This document shows, one piece after another, positions 7,271-12,895 of a stretch of DNA of 15,955 bases (positions are counted from its first letter, which is position 1; the number at the start of each line of letters is the position of its first letter). Made by a program: the position numbers and the translations under genes. The notes beneath the pieces were generated by a model. That model was given only the letters and a program-made list of their open reading frames with translations, did not search any database and was not told the DNA's origin. The DNA is from an uncultured Oscillibacter sp. (GTDB lineage Bacteria; Bacillota; Clostridia; Oscillospirales; Oscillospiraceae), in NCBI GenBank assembly GCA_946183715.1, contig CAMHDB010000011.1, positions 1 to 15,955 of the forward strand, read 5' to 3'.

Positions 7271-8530
7271 TCAGCCGCCGTTTCCGCCGCTGGCGGCGGG
7301 GGTCAGCGTGACTTTGGTAAAGTAGCCGGGGCGAATCAGGCCGAAACCGACGTACATACTGCCAACGATTTTAATCAGGCTTTGCGTGGCAAGCGTGATG
7401 GGGTCGCGGACGAACTGGACGCCGTAGCCTTCCGGCAGATTGCACACGGCCCCGTCGAGGTCGCCTACGATAATCTGCGCGTTGGCACCCTGCGCGAGTT
7501 TGTTGGAGAACAGCACGGGGATGCCGTTGAGGTAATAGGACGGCTTGCCGTTTTCGGTGACGACATTGTAAATGGGGCGCTCCGTGGTGTCCGTCAGCGA
7601 CATGAACACGTTGAAATAAGTCTGGCGGTTCATGATGGCAACCGGGTTTGTCGCCTCGGAGGAGAGCGGGGCCTGCGCCGCGAAAATTGTTTTTGCGTCA
7701 AACGCGGAAGGCGTCAGCGCGCTGACGTTGACGGCGCTCTCCGTCATGGTCGCGGAGGCGTCGAGAATCGCCTGAATCAGGTCGTCCTCGCACTTTTTCA
7801 GAATCCGGTATTCGAGTTCGTTGAAAAGATAATCGACATAAGCCCGGCCCGTCATGATTTCCACTTCCTTGGAATAGGAAATCCACTTCGTTCTCATCGT
7901 CGGCGTGACGGAAACAGAGCCCAACTGTGCGTTTTCCTCGGTGGGCGCGGCGGCTCCCTCCGTATGCGTCGCGGCGTCGTCGGCGGAATACTCAAAGGGG
8001 TACTTCGCCACGCCCGGAATCTGCGTGCGGGGAATGCGCGGGAGTATCGACATTTTCTCCCACGCCGTCTGTACGCGCTCGGAAATGTATGTCGGCACGG
8101 GCACGCTTCCGCCCGTCACAAGGTCGGAAAGCAAAGCGCGGCATTCGCGGTCGGTGTTGTGCTTGATATCGCTGGCGAACGCGTTCAGGTAGGCCTCCGA
8201 CGCGATAACGCTTTCCAGCGTCCGCTTTTCCGTGACGGCGGGCGCTCGGGCAAGCACAGTCCCGCCGCCGCCGATAACCTCCCGCATTTTCTGACGCCGC
8301 GTTTCGATTTCGTTCAGTTCCTTCGCGCGCGTCTCCAGCTCGCCCAGCTCCGCCTCGAACGCGTCCAGCGCCGCCGCGTCGGCCTCCGGAATGGCGTCGC
8401 GGATTTCCGCGCGGCGCGTCTCAATCCGCGCGGCGTCCATCGCGCGAATTTCGCGCTTCCTGTCCTCGGAGAGCGTCGGATTCGGTTCGGTTACGGTTGT
8501 GTTATCGTTGGCTTTCGGTTCACTCATCAT
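7271..8530 (-). CDS. Major capsid protein, HK97 fold
   Basis: The protein is 419 residues. Residues about 20-90 are a charged coiled coil (the scaffold-like delta domain), probably removed by the protease. The rest is an HK97-type coat protein with LLSDLVTGGSVPVPTYIS near 131-148, PRIPRTQIPGVAKYPFEY near 164-181, the VEIMTGRAYVDYLFNELE spine helix, and FVRDPITLATQSLIKIVG near the C-terminus. It starts at an ATG overlapping the protease stop, behind GCGGGG; a second ATG follows directly. Codons 72-82 (LNEIETRRQKM), in the delta domain, are matched by spacer 1 of cassette 1. Confidence 0.95.
   Translation of the reverse strand: MMSEPKANDNTTVTEPNPTLSEDRKREIRAMDAARIETRRAEIRDAIPEADAAALDAFEAELGELETRAKELNEIETRRQKMREVIGGGGTVLARAPAVTEKRTLESVIASEAYLNAFASDIKHNTDRECRALLSDLVTGGSVPVPTYISERVQTAWEKMSILPRIPRTQIPGVAKYPFEYSADDAATHTEGAAAPTEENAQLGSVSVTPTMRTKWISYSKEVEIMTGRAYVDYLFNELEYRILKKCEDDLIQAILDASATMTESAVNVSALTPSAFDAKTIFAAQAPLSSEATNPVAIMNRQTYFNVFMSLTDTTERPIYNVVTENGKPSYYLNGIPVLFSNKLAQGANAQIIVGDLDGAVCNLPEGYGVQFVRDPITLATQSLIKIVGSMYVGFGLIRPGYFTKVTLTPAASGGNGG
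8285..8316 (-). other. Protospacer-like match to cassette 1 spacer 1, in the capsid gene
   Basis: On the minus strand this stretch matches spacer 1 except at spacer positions 6 and 7 (genome 8311 and 8310). Both fall in one codon and would change Glu74 to Thr. The 5' flank on the spacer-sense strand is aac. Here the crRNA has the same sense as the mRNA, unlike spacers 2 and 3. Confidence 0.93.
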
Positions 8531-9099
8531 TTGTACCCCGCTTTCATTTTTACTTGAAGTCTGCGCCGCCGTAATTCCAGCGCGGCGCGCGCTTTTCGTT
8601 CCTCTACGGCGTGGAAAAAGTCCCGCGCCGAAACGCTGATTTCCGTGTTATCGTTCGCCGGAAGAGACACGGCGGAAACGTCGTAAATTTTGGCGACACG
8701 GTCGATAACCCGTGTGTATCCGTCGTCCTCGTCGTGGTCTTGCGCCACGCGAAAACCGAACGACATCTTGGTTATCAGTCCCGCCCGGATTTCCTCAAAA
8801 AGTTCCTTGGCGGCGGCGCTTTTGGACAAATCCGCCCGGATAAACAGGCCTCTTTCGTCGGGCGTGACCTGTAACGTGCCGTTACTCGTCCGCGCGTACA
8901 CCTTCCCGGCGTGGTCGTACTGGAAAATTACGTCCGACAAATCCGCCCCCGCGAACGCGTCCCGCGTAATCCGCTCGTGAAATCTTCCGAAAAGCGGATA
9001 CCTATCATAGGTACAGGCGTAACCCGTGACGATATACGGGCTTTGCTCGTCCGTCAGGGTGCGGAACTCCATGAAAGCCCGGCATTCCTTTTCCTTCAT
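8527..9099 (-). CDS. Prohead protease (HK97 / peptidase S78 family)
   Basis: From the ATG at 9099 the protein is 190 residues, the usual size. The catalytic residues are visible as His63 (FQYDH) and Ser113 (ITKMSFGF), with YDVSAVSLPA (139-148) near the end of the domain. It cleaves the capsid delta domain and itself during head maturation. The ribosome site AGGGAG is 13 bases upstream of the chosen start, rather far; a GTG closer in has too little spacing. The in-frame stretch up to 9348 translates CRISPR repeats and is not part of the gene. The stop overlaps the capsid start (ATGA). The gap to the portal gene holds mini-CRISPR cassette 1. Confidence 0.9.
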   Translation of the reverse strand: MKEKECRAFMEFRTLTDEQSPYIVTGYACTYDRYPLFGRFHERITRDAFAGADLSDVIFQYDHAGKVYARTSNGTLQVTPDERGLFIRADLSKSAAAKELFEEIRAGLITKMSFGFRVAQDHDEDDGYTRVIDRVAKIYDVSAVSLPANDNTEISVSARDFFHAVEERKARAALELRRRRLQVKMKAGYK

Positions 9100-9126
9100 T
9101 TCATATGTCACACTCCCTTTTTCCTC

Positions 9127-9155
9127 TTTACATACGCGCTTCGGTGTGCTATAGT
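9127..9155 (+). promoter_or_regulatory. Promoter of mini-CRISPR cassette 1
   Basis: TTTACA (9127-9132), a 17-base spacer and TATAGT (9150-9155) form a strong sigma-A type promoter on the plus strand; transcription should begin near 9162. It lies within the leader of the prohead protease gene but points the other way. The 15 bases cggtgtgctatagta also occur in the predicted late promoter. Confidence 0.82.
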
Positions 9156-9163
9156 ATCGGTGT

Positions 9164-9333
9164 ACGGATAAGCGTTTTCCCCGCACACGCGGGGGTGCTC
9201 CCTGAACACAATCGAAACGCGGCGTCAGAAAATGGTTTTCCCCGCACACGCGGGGGTGCTCCCTGTATCGCGAACGGCTCGATTGCCCCGGTGAAGTTTT
9301 CCCCGCACACGCGGGGCTGTCCCGCTTATCCGT
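9164..9333 (+). repeat. Inverted repeat enclosing mini-CRISPR cassette 1
   Basis: acggataagc (9164-9173) directly before repeat 1 is the perfect reverse complement of gcttatccgt (9324-9333) after the shortened last repeat. The predicted transcript begins about two bases before the left arm, so its 5' end could pair with the segment just before the terminator. Confidence 0.85.
9174..9316 (+). CRISPR. Mini-CRISPR cassette 1: two spacers, type I-E-like repeats
   Basis: Two identical 29-nt repeats (9174-9202, 9235-9263) start gttttccccgcacacgcggg and end with the 8-nt handle gtgctccc. A third, 21-nt repeat (9296-9316) stops after the hairpin. Spacer 1 is 9203-9234 and spacer 2 is 9264-9295, both 32 nt. 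The 6-bp stem ccccgc/gcgggg with loop acac and the 29/32 spacing are as in type I-E arrays. Spacer 1 matches the capsid gene (8285-8316, 30 of 32 bases) and spacer 2 the portal gene (9628-9659, 31 of 32). With its own promoter and terminator the unit would give exactly two mature crRNAs if host Cas6e is present. No cas genes are visible nearby. Confidence 0.93.
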
Positions 9334-9337
9334 TTTG

Positions 9338-9361
9338 ACCGCCGTCATCGGCGGTTTTTTT
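9338..9361 (+). terminator. Rho-independent terminator of mini-CRISPR cassette 1
   Basis: A 7-base stem accgccg/cggcggt with loop tcat is followed by seven T (9355-9361). Its end overlaps the portal stop codon on the other strand. There is no matching T run on the minus strand, so it should not stop late transcription. Confidence 0.9.
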
Positions 9362-10559
9362 ATGCGTCTTTGGGCTTCATCGCGCTTACATCGTGATACT
9401 CTCCCCGGATAGGCACACGTTGTCCGGCTCCGCCCGGAAGCGGCTCATAGTTGAAAAGATGCCGAATTTCGTCAATCGTCATCGCACCACGGTCGCCTAA
9501 CTGCCGCGCTAGCTCGACTTTTTCCCGCGTGGTCATGTACTGCAATCTGTCGGCGCTGGCCGTGATGTGCGAACCCTGCGCCCGCTCGCGGTCGGTGAAC
9601 GCCGCGCGGCTCAACGCCTCCGAAGCCTGTATCGCGAACGGCTCGATTGCCCCGGCGAAAAAGGCGTCGAGTTCCTCCGGCGTCGCGGAGTTCTGCATAA
9701 CCTTGGCGTTCACCCCGAAGTAGTTCGACACGCTCTCATTGATAAGCTGCATTTGCGCGGCGTCGACCGTGTACGGCGAATAGTTGATTTGCTTGATATC
9801 GTTATAACTCGTCGGAAAAAGAAGCATTCCGCCCGGATTGTCCGCCTCGCCGGACAGGTTCATTTCCGTGAAACGCTGTCTTTCTTTTGTGACATCCTCA
9901 TCGAACAGCGGCACGTTCAGACGCGCCATAAAACGGTACGTCGCCGAATTTTTGACCGCCGTCTCGATACCCTGATTCTGAATGTGAATCAGCTTCATCG
10001 TATCGTCGAGGGCGCTGTTGGTCTCCCCGAAAAAGTCGTTCCGGTACTGGTGTTTTGTCAGTACCGCACAGCGTTTCAGCTCCACGGCGGCGGGGCCTCC
10101 GCGCGCGAATTGTACGCGTAGCCACGGCTCCCCGCCGTACTCTACGAGTTCACAGTTTATCGGGACAACCGGAAAGAATCCGCTTACGGTTAGCTTATCG
10201 TCCAGCGTGGGAAGGATAATACAGGTATTGTGTACGTCCAGTATCGTAGAAGTGCGGTAAAGGAACTGGCTCCACGTCTGCCACGGGTTCGGGCCGTGCC
10301 GGAGGGCCGCTTGCAACGCCGGATTCGCCGCGCCGTGTATCTTGACTTCCAGTTTGGATATGTGCCGCGCCCGGGCGTCAATCGCCGCGCGAACAAGGCC
10401 GGATTCGTAAATTTCGCCCTGCCACGTCGTAAACGACGGCTGGTAGCCCGTCAGCGTCTCGAACACGCCCCGCGCCTGTGTAAGCGCCTGTTCGGACTCC
10501 CGATTCTTTTCCGGACGGAAGATTTTCTCGAACAGTCCCCGGATGTTTAGTTTTGCCAT
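9360..10559 (-). CDS. Portal protein, HK97 family
   Basis: From the ATG at 10559, 5 bases after GGAGG, the protein is 399 residues. It carries the HK97-type portal pattern: an N-terminal IRGLFEKIF, GYQPSFTTWQGEIYESGLVRAAIDARARHIS near 38-70, a central region with PWQTWSQFL and the clip/stem region near 190-240, and SYNDIKQINYSPYTVDAAQM at about 251-270. Twelve copies form the ring at the capsid vertex through which DNA enters and leaves. An in-frame extension upstream would translate CRISPR repeats and was rejected. Codons 301-311 (FAGAIEPFAIQ) are matched by spacer 2 of cassette 1 with one mismatch. The stop codon overlaps the T run of the cassette 1 terminator. Confidence 0.93.
   Translation of the reverse strand: MAKLNIRGLFEKIFRPEKNRESEQALTQARGVFETLTGYQPSFTTWQGEIYESGLVRAAIDARARHISKLEVKIHGAANPALQAALRHGPNPWQTWSQFLYRTSTILDVHNTCIILPTLDDKLTVSGFFPVVPINCELVEYGGEPWLRVQFARGGPAAVELKRCAVLTKHQYRNDFFGETNSALDDTMKLIHIQNQGIETAVKNSATYRFMARLNVPLFDEDVTKERQRFTEMNLSGEADNPGGMLLFPTSYNDIKQINYSPYTVDAAQMQLINESVSNYFGVNAKVMQNSATPEELDAFFAGAIEPFAIQASEALSRAAFTDRERAQGSHITASADRLQYMTTREKVELARQLGDRGAMTIDEIRHLFNYEPLPGGAGQRVPIRGEYHDVSAMKPKDA
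9628..9659 (+). other. Protospacer-like match to cassette 1 spacer 2, in the portal gene
   Basis: This stretch is identical to spacer 2 except at spacer position 29 (genome c, spacer t, at 9656), which would change Ala302 to Thr. The flanking triplet on the 5' side is gcc. The mismatch is far from the seed, so protection of this genome would have to come from the flanking bases. Confidence 0.95.
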
Positions 10560-10593
10560 CGTATCCTCCGTTCCAGAAAATCCGAAAAGCCCC

Positions 10594-10622
10594 TTTACAT
10601 ATGCGTTTCGGAGTGATATAAT
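10594..10622 (+). promoter_or_regulatory. Promoter of mini-CRISPR cassette 2
   Basis: TTTACA (10594-10599), a 17-base spacer and a perfect TATAAT (10617-10622) make a near-consensus sigma-A promoter on the plus strand. The predicted start falls near 10629, just before the leader acggataagt and the first repeat. The unit is a divergent copy (39 of 47 bases from -35 to repeat) of the cassette 1 promoter and leader. Confidence 0.85.
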
Positions 10623-10630
10623 ATTGGTAT

Positions 10631-10739
10631 ACGGATAAGTGTTTTCCCCGCACACGCGGGGGTGCTCCCGACACAGTCCAGTTGAAACAGTCGTGGTAGT
10701 CGTTTTCCCCGCACACGCGGGGCCATCCAGCTTATCCGT
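10631..10739 (+). repeat. Inverted repeat enclosing mini-CRISPR cassette 2
   Basis: acggataagt (10631-10640), immediately before the first repeat, can pair with gcttatccgt (10730-10739), between the last repeat and the terminator: nine normal pairs and one G-U. In RNA this would bring the 5' end and the pre-terminator segment together. The same arrangement, fully complementary, occurs in cassette 1. Confidence 0.8.
10641..10722 (+). CRISPR. Mini-CRISPR cassette 2: one spacer, type I-E-like repeats
   Basis: Repeat 1 (10641-10669) is 29 nt, beginning gttttccccgcacacgcggg and ending gggtgctccc; it is identical to the full repeats of cassette 1. The single 32-nt spacer is 10670-10701. The last repeat (10702-10722) keeps only the first 21 nt, ending right after the hairpin ccccgc/acac/gcggggg-type stem, where Cas6e is expected to cut. 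The 29/32 geometry, 6-bp palindrome and 8-nt trailing handle (gtgctccc) fit type I-E. The spacer matches the large terminase gene at 11135-11166 with 30 of 32 bases. No cas genes are present in the window, so a host system would be required. The array is transcribed opposite to the late genes. Confidence 0.9.
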
Positions 10740-12423
10740 TTTGACCGCCGTTATCGGCGGTTTTTCTTGCGTTTTTCAGCAGTTCCCCGAGTTCCGGCGA
10801 CCACTTTTGACGAACCGTGAACGCGTCCGCCAGCGCCGCCGCACCGTCTATGTGCGCGTTCGACCTGATTTTCACCAGCTTCCCGCGCCCACGCTCCGCG
10901 CTCCATTTAATCGCCGCGTTGAGCAGGTGTATCTTTAGCAAATCGTTGTCGCCGATGTGTACTTTGCCGTCCTTAAACAACCCTTCCATTTCCTGAAGAA
11001 CGCCCCACAGGTTGTCGCCCTGATAGACATCGTCCGTCCGCAAATTGCAGGCGTTCAAGTCCTGAATCAGGTATTGCGCGGAGTATCTGTCGTAGCCGAT
11101 AACCACGGGCGCGATTTCATAGCGCCGTATCAGTAACACAATCCAGTTGAAACAGTCGTGGTAGTCGATAAAGTTTTCGCCCGACAGTTCCAGAAGTCCT
11201 CGCTGGACATAGATTTCGTAGGGCAGGGCGTCGCGGGAAGTCGCGTATTCCAGTTTCGCGGCGGGCAGCCAGAACTTCGCGAAAACGTATAACTCGCCGT
11301 TGCGCTCGATTACGATAACCGCCGCCGTCAGGTCTGTTGTCTGCGATAAGTCGATACCCGCCACGCAGTAGCTGTGGCGGAAGTCCTCCGGCGACAGCGC
11401 CGCCCCCGACATCTTGCGCACGGTCTCGGCGTCAAGCCACGCCTGACTGCTGTTTTGCTTAATGTTACAGTATTTTGTCAGGAACTCCGCCTTCTTGGAC
11501 AGACTTCCCTCCGCGATAGCCGCCTCTTCCCGGAGATACTCCGCCGTCACCGATACGCCCAGATTCGGATTGCTTTTCCGCAATTCGCCGATGTCGTTCC
11601 ACTTCTCCGCGTCGTCGATTACGTACAGAAACGGCGCTAGCCGCGATTCCGACGAACCGCCCTTCAGGGCGCGTGTGGAACGCCTCATCAGTTCGTCGAA
11701 AATGCCGTCGTTCTCGTAGCCCGCCGTGCTGATACTGAAGTACAGCGGCTGTCGGCGCGCGCCGCCCGACGATTTCAGGCTTTCGTAAAAGCGTAGCCCG
11801 CTGTCGCCGCGCCAGCTCGCCACCTCGTCGCAGATAACGCACGAAATGTTAAAGCCTTCCGACTTCTGCGCGTTGAACGCTATCGGCTTCGCGGTCGCGT
11901 TGTTGGCCTGTACGTAAATGTCCGTGCGACGCTTGCGCGCCATCCGGCTCAGTTCCGGCTCCCGCGACAGACTTTGCAAGTAGGCGTTAAAGCACAAATT
12001 CGCCTGTTCCAGCTTCGTCGCCGCGAAATACACCCGCGCCCCGTAATCGTCGAGAAACGTCATGAGCTGCGCGATTCCCGCCGCCAGAAGCGTCTTTCCG
12101 TTCTTGCGCGCAATTACGGTAAAGACCTCCCGGAACTGCCGGTTTCCGCCCGCGTCCAGAATCCCAAATATCACGGACAACATGGCCTTCTGCCACAATT
12201 CCAGCCTGACCAGTCCGGGGGCCAGCGCGCCCTCGTGATGGTGCAGAAAGTTTTCTATAAACGTTATCGCAAGCCGCGCCTTCTTCGCGGAGTAAAAGAA
12301 GCGCCCTTCGTCCAGTCCGTCGACAATGTACTGATACCATAGCGAAACCCATTTGCCGACCGTTACGGTACCGTCGAGAATCGCCTTATGATAACGTGAG
12401 ATATAACCGTACTTATTCTTCAT
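10732..12423 (-). CDS. terL: Terminase large subunit (HK97-type packaging ATPase/nuclease)
   Basis: The 563-residue protein cuts concatemeric phage DNA and pumps it into proheads. The ATPase half shows Walker A ARKNGKT at 105-111 and Walker B CVICDE at 195-200. The RNase H-like nuclease half has candidate metal-binding acids at Asp358 (AGIDLS), Asp445 (IGYDRY) and Asp533 (ALADAF). Length and motif order are normal. Codons 420-430 (DYHDCFNWIVL) are matched by the spacer of mini-CRISPR cassette 2 with two mismatches. The last codons overlap that cassette: its terminator hairpin encodes part of the C-terminal tail, and the stop codon lies in its 3' inverted repeat. The C-terminus (NARKTADNGGQNG) may therefore be partly cassette-derived. 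Confidence 0.95.
   Translation of the reverse strand: MKNKYGYISRYHKAILDGTVTVGKWVSLWYQYIVDGLDEGRFFYSAKKARLAITFIENFLHHHEGALAPGLVRLELWQKAMLSVIFGILDAGGNRQFREVFTVIARKNGKTLLAAGIAQLMTFLDDYGARVYFAATKLEQANLCFNAYLQSLSREPELSRMARKRRTDIYVQANNATAKPIAFNAQKSEGFNISCVICDEVASWRGDSGLRFYESLKSSGGARRQPLYFSISTAGYENDGIFDELMRRSTRALKGGSSESRLAPFLYVIDDAEKWNDIGELRKSNPNLGVSVTAEYLREEAAIAEGSLSKKAEFLTKYCNIKQNSSQAWLDAETVRKMSGAALSPEDFRHSYCVAGIDLSQTTDLTAAVIVIERNGELYVFAKFWLPAAKLEYATSRDALPYEIYVQRGLLELSGENFIDYHDCFNWIVLLIRRYEIAPVVIGYDRYSAQYLIQDLNACNLRTDDVYQGDNLWGVLQEMEGLFKDGKVHIGDNDLLKIHLLNAAIKWSAERGRGKLVKIRSNAHIDGAAALADAFTVRQKWSPELGELLKNARKTADNGGQNG
10744..10765 (+). terminator. Rho-independent terminator of mini-CRISPR cassette 2
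   Basis: A 7-base stem accgccg/cggcggt with loop ttat, followed by five T, ends plus-strand transcripts just after the array. The same bases encode the C-terminal residues of the large terminase on the other strand. It differs by one base from the cassette 1 terminator within the hairpin. Confidence 0.85.
11135..11166 (+). other. Protospacer-like match to cassette 2 spacer, in terL
   Basis: This 32-base stretch matches the cassette 2 spacer except at spacer positions 1 and 7 (spacer has g, genome has a, at 11135 and 11141). In terL the changes would turn Leu430 to Ser and Ile428 to Thr. The 5' flanking triplet on the spacer-sense strand is agt. The crRNA would be antisense to terL mRNA. Confidence 0.95.
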
Positions 12424-12775
12424 CGTCCGCTAACGAGGCCATCAAAGTTTGCAGTTTGCCTCCTCCCGGGGATTCCTCCCCGTCCAGAGACCGGAGTACG
12501 TTCAGCAGTGTCGTAACCGTCCCGTTGGCGGCGGAGGCCGTCTTGTTGTACTCCCCAATCAGCGGGTTCGCGTAAACGTTTTTGCTACCTTTTGTGTACT
12601 GCTTTGTAACCGTCAGGCCCTTCGCGTGAATCGCGACTTTGAGGCGTTCGAGAATCTTCAACTGCTCCATGTAGCGGTCGAGCGTGGTACTGAAAAAGAA
12701 GTCGTTTTGCAGTCCGCGCGCCTTCGCCTCCTCCAGAATCCGCTCGGCCTTCGCTTTGAGATTTTTTTCGTCCAC
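12413..12775 (-). CDS. terS: Terminase small subunit, P27 family
   Basis: Starting at the GTG at 12775, 8 bases after a GGGAGG ribosome site, the protein is 120 residues. The core (about residues 16-90: RGLQNDFFFSTTLDRYMEQL, ILERLKVAIHAKGLTV, NPLIGEYNKTASAANGTV) matches the P27-type small terminase pattern, with the GLTV and NPxIxEYNK features. It should recognise the packaging site on phage DNA and load the large subunit. Its 3' end overlaps the large terminase start by 11 bases, indicating coupled translation. An upstream in-frame extension translates the G-rich gap and was rejected because of the good ribosome site at the chosen GTG. Confidence 0.85.
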   Translation of the reverse strand: MDEKNLKAKAERILEEAKARGLQNDFFFSTTLDRYMEQLKILERLKVAIHAKGLTVTKQYTKGSKNVYANPLIGEYNKTASAANGTVTTLLNVLRSLDGEESPGGGKLQTLMASLADDEE

Positions 12776-12803
12776 GTCCGCCGCCTCCCAAAAAAGTTTT
12801 TTC

Positions 12804-12895
12804 AAAAAACCGCGCCCCCCGGAAGCGGTTCTTCTGTCGTTCCCCTCGCCGGTCCCACGGGGGGCCTCCAAAATTCCGGACAGGGGGGCCTACAG
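12804..12895. other. G-rich intergenic stretch with repeats and a hairpin: candidate cos region
   Basis: The gap between the HNH and small terminase genes holds two copies of ggggggcct (12859 and 12883), a C6 run (12815-12820), and a minus-strand hairpin (gcggtt at 12825-12830 with aaccgc at 12808-12813) followed by six T. Phages with an adjacent HNH gene often have the cohesive-end site near TerS, so a GC-rich gap here is the natural candidate. The hairpin could also be a transcription terminator or attenuator before terminase. The cut positions cannot be seen from the sequence. Confidence 0.35.

Noticed and set aside
7382..8557. Plus-strand 391-residue open frame opposite the capsid gene
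   Set aside because: His/Arg/Gly-rich composition and complete overlap with a clear HK97 capsid gene mark it as a shadow.
9105..9348. Coding frames on both strands through cassette 1, including an N-terminal extension of the protease with VCGEN/PRVRGK repeats
   Set aside because: These are translations of the CRISPR repeats, a known artefact of type I-E arrays. The real protease start is at 9099.
10560..10716. N-terminal extension of the portal protein and another frame through cassette 2
   Set aside because: Same artefact. The portal has a good GGAGG and ATG at 10559.
9174..10722. Cassettes as remnants of a host CRISPR locus captured by chance
   Set aside because: Two paralogous units with intact promoters, terminators and precise 3' trimming, and three spacers all matching this phage type, do not fit random capture.
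8285..11166. Firm PAM assignment from the three self-matches
   Set aside because: The flanks (aac, gcc, agt) disagree, and these sites may be escape variants, so no PAM can be derived here.
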